A stretch of DNA of 64,000 bases, from assembly GCA_902362725.1 (NCBI GenBank), contig CABIXM010000001.1, forward strand, positions 192,259 to 256,258, in the 5' to 3' direction. Made by a program: the position numbers and the translations under genes. The notes under the pieces are model-generated. The model worked only from the letters and a program-made list of their open reading frames with translations, had not been told where the DNA came from and did not search any database. Every line of letters begins with the position of its first letter. Within the stretch, counting starts at the first letter, position 1. This document shows, one piece after another, positions 42,431-51,676 of this stretch. Origin of the DNA: Clostridiaceae bacterium (GTDB taxonomy: Bacteria; Bacillota; Clostridia; Lachnospirales; Lachnospiraceae).

Positions 42431-43453
42431 CTATTTCCTGGGTGCCGCACAGCTCTCCCGTACCGCCAGATAGAATGGAAGGGAAATCTTCATGGGCAGA
42501 TGATGTCCGCCCTGAATACGGTCAATTAAAATCTTGGCGGCAGTCTGTCCCATTTCATCCAATGGCACATGAATCGTAGTAAGCATTGGTGAGAGATACT
42601 GCGCGGTATCAATATCGTCAATACTAATTACAGATACATCCGCAGGAATTTTGAATCCGGACTCCTGTAAAGCTCGCATGGCTCCGATGGCAGTCAGATC
42701 ATTGGGGCAGAAGATGGCAGTCATGTCCTGCGTGCGGCTAAGCAGCGTCTTGGTGCCATTGTAGCCGCCCTCGGAAGAAAGCATCACATGGGAAATAAAT
42801 TCATTGCGGATCGGAATATTGTGCTTGAGCAGAGTGGCCAGGTATCCGGTATAACGTTCTTCATTCTTCGTTTCGCCCACATAAGCGATCCGGGTATGCC
42901 CCAGTCCAATCAGGTATTCCAGAGCTGCCTCCGTGGCCTGAAGGCTTTCGCAAAGCACCTGATCATATTTTGCATTTAAACTATTCAATCCGGCATAAAT
43001 TACATAATTAAAATATTTCTTCAGGAAACTCAGCATAGGCTTATCACACCGTCCGAGAACCGCCACGCCGTCTACCTGATTGTTTGTGATCAGATGAAAG
43101 GTAGTCGGATCCTGAATATCAATAGAAGTAAAAGAATACTTCAAAATATAATTCTGCTTGAAAGCCTCTTTCTCGATACTATGGGCCAGATGGGAAAAAA
43201 ACGGATCCGTAATGGCATCTGGAGTTCTGGCAAAAAGACAGGCAATGGAACGGGAAGGTTCTGTCATAACAGAGGTCATGCCGTTTTTCAGATTTCTTGC
43301 GTTGGAATTGGGAATATAACCAGTGCGCCGTACAATTTCCCAGATACGATTCTGTACTTCTTTGCTTGCAACATTGGAATTCCCCTGATTGATAACGCGG
43401 GAGACGGTTGAGATAGAGACACCGGCTTCCTGAGCAATTTCTTTTAATGTCAT
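42431..43453 (-). CDS. LacI-family regulator of the downstream catabolic operon
   Basis: The 340 residues have an N-terminal HTH (TLKEIAQEAGVSISTVSRVINQ, residues 2-23) and hinge, then a type I binding fold for the effector (VAVLGRCDKPMLSFL, GHTRIAYVGETKNEERYTGY, ISIDDIDTAQYLSPMLTTIHVP). ATG 43453 has GAGGAG upstream. It is divergent from the ABC/catabolic operon, and a near-perfect LacI-type palindrome lies between the two genes. It probably represses that operon until the sugar, or a product of it, binds. Confidence 0.92.
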   Translation of the reverse strand: MTLKEIAQEAGVSISTVSRVINQGNSNVASKEVQNRIWEIVRRTGYIPNSNARNLKNGMTSVMTEPSRSIACLFARTPDAITDPFFSHLAHSIEKEAFKQNYILKYSFTSIDIQDPTTFHLITNNQVDGVAVLGRCDKPMLSFLKKYFNYVIYAGLNSLNAKYDQVLCESLQATEAALEYLIGLGHTRIAYVGETKNEERYTGYLATLLKHNIPIRNEFISHVMLSSEGGYNGTKTLLSRTQDMTAIFCPNDLTAIGAMRALQESGFKIPADVSVISIDDIDTAQYLSPMLTTIHVPLDEMGQTAAKILIDRIQGGHHLPMKISLPFYLAVRESCAAPRK

Positions 43454-43609
43454 AAAAATCTCCTCTTCTGTAATGTCTGCGATTGCTTAATAAAACTCAA
43501 ACTTCCCCCGGTAATATAAGGCGCGTCCAAGTTGAAAAAGAGAAGTGTTAGAACCATAATATACAAAACAAATGAGAAAGTCAATAAATGGAAGTCAAGA
43601 TCTGACATA

Positions 43610-43629
43610 TTACACAAACGTTTGCGTAA
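43610..43629. promoter_or_regulatory. LacI-type operator
   Basis: TTACACAAACGTTTGCGTAA is a palindrome with the central AACGTT core typical of LacI/GalR sites; only one base pair breaks the symmetry. It ends 7 bases before the -35 box of the operon. Confidence 0.85.
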
Positions 43630-43636
43630 AACCATG

Positions 43637-43665
43637 TTGATTATGAGGTGAAAATAAACTAAAAT
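43637..43665 (+). promoter_or_regulatory. Promoter of the ABC/catabolic operon
   Basis: TTGATT (43637-43642), 17 bases, then TAAAAT (43660-43665). The first gene starts 50 bases later behind AAGGAGGACAAG. Confidence 0.8.
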
Positions 43666-43715
43666 AAAGGCACGGAGAGGTGTAAAAACTATAAAATGTA
43701 CAAGGAGGACAAGAA

Positions 43716-44840
43716 ATGAAAAGGTTAGTTGCACTGTTACTTACAGCGACCATGATTGCCAGCCTGGCAGCGTGTGGAGGAGCGAAAGAATCGGAGACCA
43801 CAGACACAGCGACAGCTACCACAGAGCAGGGGGAAAGCTCTGAAGCAGCAGAAGATGTGGATGATACAGTCTATGATATCAAGGTGAGCGGACATCCATA
43901 TATTCACGCATTGCCGAGCGTATATGCGATCGAGCAGGGATACTTTAAATGCGAGGATCCGACTGTGGACATGTATTCTGGCGGCCCGGTTCAGAACGAG
44001 GCTATCGCTTCCGGTGCATGGGATGTGGGAACCACAGGTACCGGCGGTATCGTACTGGGAGCTGTTGGCTATAACCTGAAAGCAATTGGGTTTACGGCAC
44101 CGGATGAAAACACCGTAGACCTTTGGGTACGTCCGGACAGCCCGCTTGCAAAGTGTACGCCGGACGAGATGGGTGTATACGGAACAGCGGACGACTGGAA
44201 GGGTCTGACCGTTCTTTGCGCGACAGGTACATCCTGTCACATGATGCTGATTGGACTTCTGGAGCATCTGGGCCTGACAGAAGACGATATCAATCTGATT
44301 GATACCTCTGTTGCAGATTCCTATGCGGCGTTCAAAGCAGGAACCGGTGATGTGGTTGCGCTGTGGTCTCCGTTTGGTTTCCAGGCAGAGGAAGATACCG
44401 ATTGGGTAAAGGTAGCCAACGCAGTAGGACTTGGAATTACCCAGCCGTGTGTTATCGTAGCTACAGAGGACGCTATCCAGAATGACTGGGACGGCGTATA
44501 TGCATACCTGAAGGCTTATTTAAAGGCAGCGACCGAGTTGAACGCAGATCCGGAAGGAACCGCACAGATGCTGTATGACTTTGAAGAGGAGCAGGGCATC
44601 AGCTTAAGCGAGACAGCAGCTGTGAAGGAAGTAGAGAACAGACCGTTCGCGTCCATCGAGAGAAATGAAGAGCTCTTTACCGTAAGAGATGACGGTGGAT
44701 GCGAGGCAAATGATATCCTGCTGGTATTCGCAGAGTTCTTCGAGGGCCAGGGCAAGATTTCCCAGGATGACCTGAACAAGCTTCGCGAAAATGGCATGGT
44801 AGACACCAGCTTCATGGAAGCATATATGAGCGGAAAATAG
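43716..44840 (+). CDS. NitT/TauT-type ABC substrate-binding lipoprotein
   Basis: The 374 residues have a lipoprotein signal (LLTATMIASLAACGG; lipobox LAAC), an acidic Thr/Glu linker, and a type II binding fold like SsuA/TauA/ThiY (VSGHPYIHALPSVYAIEQGYF, GAWDVGTTGTGG, GLTVLCATGTSCHMMLIGLLEHLGL, VVALWSPFGFQAEE). This class binds sulfonates, nitrate, pyrimidine precursors and some small organic anions. It is the first gene after the LacI operator, and a hairpin separates it from the permeases. Confidence 0.88.
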   Translation: MKRLVALLLTATMIASLAACGGAKESETTDTATATTEQGESSEAAEDVDDTVYDIKVSGHPYIHALPSVYAIEQGYFKCEDPTVDMYSGGPVQNEAIASGAWDVGTTGTGGIVLGAVGYNLKAIGFTAPDENTVDLWVRPDSPLAKCTPDEMGVYGTADDWKGLTVLCATGTSCHMMLIGLLEHLGLTEDDINLIDTSVADSYAAFKAGTGDVVALWSPFGFQAEEDTDWVKVANAVGLGITQPCVIVATEDAIQNDWDGVYAYLKAYLKAATELNADPEGTAQMLYDFEEEQGISLSETAAVKEVENRPFASIERNEELFTVRDDGGCEANDILLVFAEFFEGQGKISQDDLNKLRENGMVDTSFMEAYMSGK

Positions 44841-44876
44841 AATAAGAGCTTGCAGAATGTAACATGACATAAGTAG

Positions 44877-44914
44877 AGAAGGGTAGTATAGATGGCAGTT
44901 TGTACTGCCCTTCT
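44877..44914 (+). terminator. Hairpin between the binding-protein and permease genes
   Basis: AGAAGGGTAGTA (44877-44888) pairs with TACTGCCCTTCT (44903-44914), with one G-T pair, followed by a weak T-containing tail. It probably stabilises the upstream message or partly terminates, giving more binding protein than permease. Confidence 0.65.
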
Positions 44915-44945
44915 TCTGACTTATTTACATAATGGAGAGAGGTAT

Positions 44946-45791
44946 ATGAGCGATAAATCGAAAGAAATTTCAACAGAGGTCGCCAATTCCATTCTGATAG
45001 AAGCAAAGGCCAAACGGAAAGAAAACCGACAGCTCCTGTTGATATCTACCATCAGCGTGCTGGTATTTCTGGGGATTTGGGAATTGGCTGTTCGTATAGG
45101 ATGGATCGACAGTAAATATCTGTGCGCGCCCACTACAGTAGTAAAAACATTCATACAGAAATTATCGGATCCGAAACCGGACGGAGCGGTGCTGGGTGTT
45201 CATATTATAACCAGTCTGAAGCTGGTTCTGGTAGGGTACTGCAGCGCGGTTATTGTGGGCGTTCCGCTGGGACTAATCATGGGTTATTATCATACCTTTG
45301 ATAAGCTGGTATCTCCGATTTTTGAAATCATTCGACCGATTCCGCCTATCGCGTGGATTCCGCTGTCAATTATCTGGCTGGGAGTCGGAACGACGGCAAA
45401 AGCCTTTATTATTTTCCTGGCAGCGTTTGTTCCCTGTGTCATCAATTCTCATACCGGCATCAAGCTGACGCCGGCCGTATATCTGAATGTGGCCAAGACG
45501 TCAGGAGCCAGCAGGTGGGAGATTTTCTGGACTGTCAGCAAAAATTACGCCATGCCGCTGGCCTTTACCGGCATACAGGTAGCCTTGGGAAATGCATGGT
45601 CCACGTTAGTTGCGTCGGAGCTTCTGGCAGCTACGGCAGGTCTGGGCTATATGATTCAGCAGGGCCGTTCCCTTGTCAGACCTGACATTATCATCGTAGG
45701 AATGCTTACCATTGGCGTAATCGGAGCTATTCTGACGACGCTGTTGTCCAAGCTGGAAAATCATGTTGTGAAATGGAGGAGCAGAGGATGA
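44946..45791 (+). CDS. NitT/TauT-type ABC permease 1
   Basis: The 281 residues start with a cytoplasmic Lys/Arg-rich tail of about 35 residues, then six transmembrane helices. The ATPase-contact EAA-like loop is VAKTSGASRWEIFWTVSKNYAMPLAFTGIQVALG, and FEIIRPIPPIAWIPLSIIWLGVG is typical of the SsuC/TauC class. ATG 44946 follows GGAGAGGTAT. Its stop overlaps the next permease start in ATGA, so the two are translated in step and probably form a heterodimer. Confidence 0.92.
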   Translation: MSDKSKEISTEVANSILIEAKAKRKENRQLLLISTISVLVFLGIWELAVRIGWIDSKYLCAPTTVVKTFIQKLSDPKPDGAVLGVHIITSLKLVLVGYCSAVIVGVPLGLIMGYYHTFDKLVSPIFEIIRPIPPIAWIPLSIIWLGVGTTAKAFIIFLAAFVPCVINSHTGIKLTPAVYLNVAKTSGASRWEIFWTVSKNYAMPLAFTGIQVALGNAWSTLVASELLAATAGLGYMIQQGRSLVRPDIIIVGMLTIGVIGAILTTLLSKLENHVVKWRSRG

Positions 45792-46561
45792 AAAAGAATC
45801 GTTCGCAGGCACGGGATATCATGCTTTCCACTCTGTCTATCCTGGGACTGATTGTTGTCTGGTTTCTCGTGTCAAACAGTAAGCCGGATTTCTTTCCGAC
45901 GCCTATGGCGACCATTGAACGTTTTATAAAACTGATTGAAAAACCGGTTATGAAAATTTCGATTCTGGGACATATATTTGCCAGTCTGAAGAGAGTTATG
46001 CTTGCGCTGATTGCAGCTATTATTCTCGGGGTTGGAATCGGACTGGTTATGGGCTGGAATAAAAAAGTAAGAGCGGCTATTAACCCGATTCTGATGGCGT
46101 TGCGTCCGATCCCGCCAATTGCGTGGATTCCGCTTATCATCCTGCTGTTTGGTATCGGAGAGTTCCCGAAGGTACTTCTGGTATTTATCGGAGCATTTTT
46201 CCCGATTGTTATGAACACTATGTCAGGTGTTTCACTGGTAGACGATATGTATCTGAAGGTTGGAAAGATTTACAAGGCCAATACCTGGCAGATGCTGAGG
46301 CATGTGGTATTTCCTGCAGCTATGCCGGCGATTCTGGCGGGTATCAAGATCGCTATCAGTTCCGGATGGATGGTAGTGGTAGCGGCAGAAATGCTGTCCA
46401 GTAAATCCGGACTGGGATTTTTGATTAACCGTGGACGTGACAGCTATGATGTGGCCCTGATTATGGTAGCCATGATTCTGATCGGCGTGGTAGGAGCCCT
46501 GTTAAGCGCCGTATTTACACTTATTGAAAGGAAATTATGCGGATGGATGAGCAAAGAATAG
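45788..46561 (+). CDS. NitT/TauT-type ABC permease 2
   Basis: The 257 residues are a paralogue of permease 1, with ILMALRPIPPIAWIPLIILLFGIG and the coupling loop VGKIYKANTWQMLRHVVFPAAMPAILAGIKIAI. ATG 45788 overlaps the previous stop. Its 3' end overlaps the ATPase gene by 25 bases. Two different permeases are unusual for sulfonate-type importers, which usually use one gene as a homodimer. Confidence 0.92.
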   Translation: MKKNRSQARDIMLSTLSILGLIVVWFLVSNSKPDFFPTPMATIERFIKLIEKPVMKISILGHIFASLKRVMLALIAAIILGVGIGLVMGWNKKVRAAINPILMALRPIPPIAWIPLIILLFGIGEFPKVLLVFIGAFFPIVMNTMSGVSLVDDMYLKVGKIYKANTWQMLRHVVFPAAMPAILAGIKIAISSGWMVVVAAEMLSSKSGLGFLINRGRDSYDVALIMVAMILIGVVGALLSAVFTLIERKLCGWMSKE

Positions 46562-47295
46562 TACAGGTTCGACTGGAAAATATATCCCGCTCCTTTGTAT
46601 CCAGAAAGACAATTTTCGAAGCCGTTAATCATGTAAGCATTGATGTATACAAAAACGAGTTTCTGGTTTTGCTGGGACCGGGACAGTGCGGTAAAACCGT
46701 TCTCCTGAATATGGTAAGTGGACTGGAGACGCCGACAGAGGGAAAAGTAGAATTTGTAGACAGTGATAAGACAGATTTGGGCTTTGTATTTCAGAAGACG
46801 GCAGTATTTCCGTGGAAAACCGTTATGGAAAATGTGGAAATGCCTTTGGAATTAAAGGGTGTTCCGAAAAAAGAACGCAGAGAGCGGGCACAGTATCTGA
46901 TTGATCTGGTAGGCCTGCATGGATTCGAGAACGCACTTCCGAAGCAGCTTTCCGGAGGAATGAAACAGCGAGTGGGAATTGCGAGAGCCTATTGCAATAA
47001 TCCGCAGGTACTGCTGATGGATGAGCCTTTTGGAGCGTTGGACGCGCAGACCAGGTATCAGATGGAAGAAGAGATCTTACGCATCTGGGAGCAGGAAAAG
47101 AGAACGGTTATCTTTGTTACGAATAATATTGAGGAAGCCGTATATCTGGCGGATCGGATTATTCTTCTGAGCGCTTGTCCGGCGACAGTAAAAGAGGTAT
47201 ATGAGATCGCATTGCCCAGACCGAGAGATTACGTGGATACAGAATTTTTGAAGATTCGTGAAGCGATAGAGGCAAATACAGACTTGGCGTTATAG
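46537..47295 (+). CDS. NitT/TauT-type ABC ATPase 1 (full motifs)
   Basis: The 252 residues have Walker A GPGQCGKT (47-54; the usual GPSG is GPGQ), Q-loop LGFVFQKTAVFPWKT, a complete signature LSGGMKQRV, Walker B LLMDEPFGALD, and an N in place of the switch His (VTNNIEEAVYLAD). It should power the permease pair. The start ATG 46537 has AAGGAAATT before it; ATG 46543 is possible. It lies 14 bases before ATPase 2. Confidence 0.92.
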   Translation: MRMDEQRIVQVRLENISRSFVSRKTIFEAVNHVSIDVYKNEFLVLLGPGQCGKTVLLNMVSGLETPTEGKVEFVDSDKTDLGFVFQKTAVFPWKTVMENVEMPLELKGVPKKERRERAQYLIDLVGLHGFENALPKQLSGGMKQRVGIARAYCNNPQVLLMDEPFGALDAQTRYQMEEEILRIWEQEKRTVIFVTNNIEEAVYLADRIILLSACPATVKEVYEIALPRPRDYVDTEFLKIREAIEANTDLAL

Positions 47296-47309
47296 ACAGG
47301 AGGTATATC

Positions 47310-48056
47310 ATGGAAAAACGAGAAGTGAAAGTCCAGGTAAATCATCTGACAAAGCGCTTTGGTGATTTGCTGGTATTAGACGATATCTCATTTGAGATCA
47401 ACAAGGGAGAGTTTGTCTGCATTGTAGGTCCTACTGGCTGTGGAAAGACAACATTTTTGAATCTTCTGACAGGGCTTCTGGAGCCTACAGAGGGAGAAAT
47501 TCTGATTGACGGAGAGCGTGCGGATCCGAAGAAGCACAGCATTTCATTTGTATTTCAGGAGCCCTCGGCTTTTCCGTGGCTGACGGCTCAGCAGAACATC
47601 GAATACGGCCTGAGAATCAAGAAGAAACCGGAACAGGAAATTGTTTCACAGCGCGAGAAAATTATCGGCCTGTTAGGTCTGGAAAAATATAGAGACGCTT
47701 ATCCGCATGAAATGTCAGTCAGCATGGAGCAGAGAGTGGTTATCGGACGTGCCTTCGCGTTGAATCCGGATCTGCTTCTGATGGACGAACCCTATGGACA
47801 GATGGACATCAAGATGCGCTATTATCTGGAAGACGAGGTTATCCGGCTCTGGCAGGCGACGGGAAGCACAGTACTTTTTATCACGCATAATCTGGAAGAG
47901 GCGACTTACCTGGCAGAGCGTGTACTAATACTGACGAACAAACCTGCGAAAATTAAGACGAGTATTGATGTGGATCTGCCCAGACCGCGACAGATTGCGG
48001 ATCCGAAGTTTATTGAAATCCGAAAAGAAATTACCGATATGATCAAGTGGTGGTAG
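47310..48056 (+). CDS. NitT/TauT-type ABC ATPase 2 (degenerate signature)
   Basis: The 248 residues have a canonical Walker A GPTGCGKTT (40-48), Q-loop ISFVFQEPSAFPWLT, Walker B LLMDEPYGQMD and switch His in ITHNLEEATYLAE, but the ABC signature reads MSVSMEQRV instead of LSGGMRQR. It complements ATPase 1, which has a good signature but lacks the switch His. Together they look like an asymmetric heterodimer with one full and one degenerate ATP site. GACAGGAGGTATATC supplies the ribosome site. Confidence 0.9.
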   Translation: MEKREVKVQVNHLTKRFGDLLVLDDISFEINKGEFVCIVGPTGCGKTTFLNLLTGLLEPTEGEILIDGERADPKKHSISFVFQEPSAFPWLTAQQNIEYGLRIKKKPEQEIVSQREKIIGLLGLEKYRDAYPHEMSVSMEQRVVIGRAFALNPDLLLMDEPYGQMDIKMRYYLEDEVIRLWQATGSTVLFITHNLEEATYLAERVLILTNKPAKIKTSIDVDLPRPRQIADPKFIEIRKEITDMIKWW

Positions 48057-48068
48057 AAAGGAGCAGTT

Positions 48069-48866
48069 ATGAAAAATCTGAAGGACAAGGTTGTATTTAT
48101 TACAGGCGGCGCCCGTGGACTGGGTTATGCTATGGCAGAGAAATTCGCGGCAGAGGGCGCGAAAATTGTGATTGGTGATATTCAGGAAGCCCTTGCGATG
48201 GAATCAGCAGAGAAGATTCAGAAAGAATTCGGTGTGGAAACCTATGCGTTCCAGATGGATGTTACCAGCGTAGAGAATATCAAGGCTGCATTTGCAAAGG
48301 TGAAAGAGCACTTCGGAAAACTGGATGTACAGGTCAATTGTGCGGGAATTCAGATTCGCTGCCCGTCTAAGGAATTCACAGAGGAAAACTGGGATAAGCT
48401 GATGAACGTGAATCTGAAGGGCGTATTCTTCTGCTGTCAGCAGGCAGCTCTCTTGATGGGCGACAGCGGCGGAGCCATCGTTAATATCTCCTCCGGAACA
48501 TCCACGCAGACGACACCGGGACGCGCGCCTTATGTTATCTCCAAAGGCGGCGTAAACGCCATGACGGCAGTGCTTGCTTCGGAGTGGGCAGAGGACAGAA
48601 ACGGGAAAAAGGCTATCCGTGTCAATGCGGTAGCGCCTGGCTGGATTCTGACTAATATGGTACAGGACGGCTATCGATTGGGTGTCGTATCTGAGAATCA
48701 GATTCTGGCAGCTGTTCCGTTCAAACGTCTGGCAAACCCGTCCGAGATCGCAGACGCAGTCGTATTCCTCGGCTCCGATGAGTCCAGCTATATCACAGGA
48801 CAGACATTATTCGTAGACGGTGGCTGGAGCGCTCTGGGTATGCCGGCCATGGATCTGATTAAATAA
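48069..48866 (+). CDS. Short-chain dehydrogenase/reductase
   Basis: The 265 residues have the NAD(P) motif TGGARGLGYAMAEKF (about 11-25), NCAGIQ, the catalytic Ser in VNISSGTST, Y-x3-K in YVISKGG, and VNAVAPGWILTNM. It resembles gluconate 5-dehydrogenase and other sugar/polyol SDRs. Asp in VIGDIQEA after the second strand suggests NAD rather than NADP. It is the first metabolic enzyme after the ABC genes and may oxidise or reduce the imported sugar. The exact substrate cannot be read. Confidence 0.9.
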   Translation: MKNLKDKVVFITGGARGLGYAMAEKFAAEGAKIVIGDIQEALAMESAEKIQKEFGVETYAFQMDVTSVENIKAAFAKVKEHFGKLDVQVNCAGIQIRCPSKEFTEENWDKLMNVNLKGVFFCCQQAALLMGDSGGAIVNISSGTSTQTTPGRAPYVISKGGVNAMTAVLASEWAEDRNGKKAIRVNAVAPGWILTNMVQDGYRLGVVSENQILAAVPFKRLANPSEIADAVVFLGSDESSYITGQTLFVDGGWSALGMPAMDLIK

Positions 48867-48882
48867 GGAGGGAAGCAGGATT

Positions 48883-49707
48883 ATGAAATTAGCTTATTCT
48901 TCAGAAGAATTGAAAAAGACCGCCAATGATATTCGCATCAATATCGTGGAGAGTATCCATTGCGGCGGCTCCGGACATCCGGGCGGCTCCCTGTCCATAG
49001 CGGAAATGATGGCCGTATTGTATTTCCACGAGATGGATGTGGACGAGAAAAATCCGAAATGGGAGGATCGGGATCGATTCGTGCTTTCCAAAGGTCATGC
49101 GGCACCCGCTTATTACGCGGCGCTTGCGGAGCGAGGCTATTTTGATAAAGAGGTACTGAAAACCCTGCGCCATATTGACAGCATTTTACAGGGACATCCG
49201 GATATGAAGAAGGTTCCGGGCGTAGATATGTCCACAGGTTCTCTGGGACAGGGAATCTCCGCAGCGGCAGGTATGGCCCGCTTTGCGAAACAGACCGGAA
49301 AAGGCTTCCGTGTATACAGCATTCTGGGCGATGGCGAGATCCAGGAAGGCCAGGTATGGGAAGCGGTTATGAGCGCAGGTCACTTTAAGCTGGATAATCT
49401 GACGGCATTTCTGGATAACAACGATCTGCAGATCGATGGCCATGTGAGTGCGGAAATGTCGGTGTATCCGATTCGGGAAAAATTCGAAGCCTTTGGCTGG
49501 AATGTGGTAGAGGCCGACGGCCATGATGTGGATGAACTGGTGGAAGCTGTAGCGAAGGCGAAAGCCTGCGAAGGAAAACCGACCCTGATCTGGTGCAAAA
49601 CCGTGAAAGGAAAAGGCGTATCCTTCATGGAAAATCAGGTGGGCTGGCACGGTGGAGCCATCAACGATGAACAGTATGAGACTGCAATGAAAGAGTTAAA
49701 GGGGTGA
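48883..49707 (+). CDS. Transketolase, N-terminal (thiamine-diphosphate) subunit
   Basis: This 274-residue half transketolase has the family GGSGHPGGSLSIAEMMAVLYF, the ThDP/Mg motif GDGEIQEGQVWEAVM to NN, and KTVKGKGVSFMEN. Split transketolases are common in Clostridia and Archaea. Similar split pairs (SqwG/SqwH) act on 6-deoxy-6-sulfofructose in the sulfo-transketolase pathway. GGAGGGAAGCAGG precedes the ATG. The stop overlaps nothing, and the C-terminal subunit begins 5 bases later. Confidence 0.93.
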   Translation: MKLAYSSEELKKTANDIRINIVESIHCGGSGHPGGSLSIAEMMAVLYFHEMDVDEKNPKWEDRDRFVLSKGHAAPAYYAALAERGYFDKEVLKTLRHIDSILQGHPDMKKVPGVDMSTGSLGQGISAAAGMARFAKQTGKGFRVYSILGDGEIQEGQVWEAVMSAGHFKLDNLTAFLDNNDLQIDGHVSAEMSVYPIREKFEAFGWNVVEADGHDVDELVEAVAKAKACEGKPTLIWCKTVKGKGVSFMENQVGWHGGAINDEQYETAMKELKG

Positions 49708-49712
49708 ACAGT

Positions 49713-50645
49713 ATGAATTCAACGAGAGAAGCATATGGACAGGCACTGGCAGAATTGGGTGAGAAGTATCCGATTTATGTATTTGACGCAGACCTGTCAA
49801 AAGCCACACAGACCGTTCATTTTGCCAAAAAATTCCCGGAGCGGTTTACGAACATGGGAATTGCGGAGTCGAATATGATAGGCTACGCGGCTGGCTACGC
49901 AGCTTGCGGCGCAACCGTATTTGCTAGCACTTTCGCGGAATTCGCAGCAGGAAGAGCCTACGATCAGATTCGCAATAGTGTGGCATATCCCCATCTGAAC
50001 GTGAAAATCGCCGCGACCCACGGCGGTGTGTTGATCGGAGCAGACGGCGGTTCCCACCAGTGCGTGGAGGATCTGGCCCTGATGCGCGCCATCCCCGGAA
50101 TGGTGGTTTTATGCCCGGCGGATACGGAGGAGACCAGACGCTGCGTAGAGGCAGCCATTCTGTATGACGGACCCGTCTATCTGCGTTTTGGCAGAATGGG
50201 AACCCCGGAAATCTATGAAAACGGAAAGACCTGTACCTTTGAAATTGGAAAAGGAACCGTGGTAGAGGATGGAACAGATGTAACACTCATTGCAGTGGGG
50301 GATATGGTAAGCCGCGCGGCAACGGCAGCAAAGAAACTCAAAGAAGAGGGAATTTCTGCAGCAGTCATCGATATGGCGTCTGTAAAACCCATCGACGAGG
50401 CGCTTGTGGTTGAATACGCGAAGAAGACCGGCTGTATCGTAACAGCAGAGGATCACAATATTATGGGTGGACTTGGCGGAGCAGTCAGCGAGGTACTTGC
50501 GAAGCATCAGCCGGTTCCCCAGGAGATGGTAGGACTTCAGGATCAGTTCGGACGTTCCGGAACCCCGGCGGATCTGGCGGAATATTACGGACTGACGGCG
50601 GAGAAGATTGTGGAAGCAGCGAAAAAGTGTATGCAGAGGAAATAG
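49713..50645 (+). CDS. Transketolase, C-terminal subunit
   Basis: The 310 residues contain the pyrimidine-binding and C-terminal domains: FDADLSKATQTVHFAKKFPERFTNMGIAESNMIGYAAG with the catalytic Glu, STFAEFAAGRAYDQIRNS, THGGVLIGADGGSHQ, and VYLRFGRMGTPE. The usual DLSKST reads DLSKAT. It works with the preceding subunit to move two-carbon units between sugars. ATG 49713 (AAAGGGG upstream) is better than GTG 49704, which lies on the previous stop. Confidence 0.93.
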   Translation: MNSTREAYGQALAELGEKYPIYVFDADLSKATQTVHFAKKFPERFTNMGIAESNMIGYAAGYAACGATVFASTFAEFAAGRAYDQIRNSVAYPHLNVKIAATHGGVLIGADGGSHQCVEDLALMRAIPGMVVLCPADTEETRRCVEAAILYDGPVYLRFGRMGTPEIYENGKTCTFEIGKGTVVEDGTDVTLIAVGDMVSRAATAAKKLKEEGISAAVIDMASVKPIDEALVVEYAKKTGCIVTAEDHNIMGGLGGAVSEVLAKHQPVPQEMVGLQDQFGRSGTPADLAEYYGLTAEKIVEAAKKCMQRK

Positions 50646-50649
50646 GACT

Positions 50650-51675
50650 ATGAAAAAAATTGTATTTACATCCGCATTGCATACAGAGATACAGGAAGCG
50701 GCTATACCAGGCTATCGGGACAATCAGGTTCTGCTGAAGATTGAACGAATCGGCGTGTGCGGAACCGATATTCAGGTATTTGCCGGAAGAAACCGATATA
50801 TGCAATTTCCGGTTGTACCATTCCATGAAGGAATCGCGCGGGTGGTAAAGGCCGGAGCAGACGTAACACATGTAAAAGCCGGAGACAGAGTAGTGATCCG
50901 TCCGATTATCAGTTGCGGGACCTGTTATTCCTGCCGTCATGGTCATGAAAACGCGTGTGAAAATTTTAATTGCCTGGGCGTCCAGTCAGACGGTCTCGGA
51001 GCGGAATATTTTGTTATCGACAGGGAATATGTCTACCCGATTCCGGAGAGCTGTCCTTTGGATGAAGCGGTGCTTATTGAGCCCTTTGCGGTGGGAATCC
51101 ATGCGGCCCTTCGGGGACAGGTGCAGGGTAAGCGCGTCCTGGTGGTAGGCGCGGGAACTATCGGCAATTTTACAGCGCAGGCCTGCCAGCTTCTTGGGGC
51201 TTCGGAGGTCGCTGTGTGCGATCTGAGTGACGACAAGATTGAGATGGCGAAGCGAGCCGGTATTCAGCACTGTGTAAGCAGTGCGGGACGCTCCCTGAAG
51301 GATGTGGCTTATGAAATTTACGGAACCTTCCCGGACGTTATCCTTGACTGCGTAGGCGCGAAGGTGATTCTGCCGCAGATTCTGGAGTTGGCGGGAAAGA
51401 CGACTACGGTGGTAATTGTAGGAAATTATTCGGAGCCTGTACTGATTGATGTGGCGACCATCCAGAGAAATGAGTTAAATGTATTGGGCAATATTACGTA
51501 TACGGCGGAAGATTTTCAGAAGGCAGTGGAACTCATGGTGAGCGGAAAAGTATATACCGAAGGCTTTATTTCCGCAAAATTCCCCTTTGACGAGGTACAG
51601 GGCATGATGGAATTTGCGCTGGAAAAGCGGGGCGTCAATATGAAAGTAGTTCTAGAATACAACGGGGAGGGATAG
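50650..51675 (+). CDS. Zinc-dependent alcohol dehydrogenase (polyol/sugar type)
   Basis: The 341-residue medium-chain dehydrogenase has catalytic-zinc ligands in GVCGTDIQVF and PFHEG, the four structural Cys in CGTCYSCRHGHENAC, and the Rossmann motif VVGAGTIGNFTAQ. Asp in AVCDLSDDKIEMAK suggests NAD. It resembles sorbitol, idonate and threonine-type dehydrogenases. Together with the SDR it gives two redox steps, which could be a matched oxidise/reduce pair that inverts or moves a hydroxyl. ATG 50650 is 4 bases after the transketolase stop. Confidence 0.92.
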   Translation: MKKIVFTSALHTEIQEAAIPGYRDNQVLLKIERIGVCGTDIQVFAGRNRYMQFPVVPFHEGIARVVKAGADVTHVKAGDRVVIRPIISCGTCYSCRHGHENACENFNCLGVQSDGLGAEYFVIDREYVYPIPESCPLDEAVLIEPFAVGIHAALRGQVQGKRVLVVGAGTIGNFTAQACQLLGASEVAVCDLSDDKIEMAKRAGIQHCVSSAGRSLKDVAYEIYGTFPDVILDCVGAKVILPQILELAGKTTTVVIVGNYSEPVLIDVATIQRNELNVLGNITYTAEDFQKAVELMVSGKVYTEGFISAKFPFDEVQGMMEFALEKRGVNMKVVLEYNGEG

Positions 51676-51676
51676 C

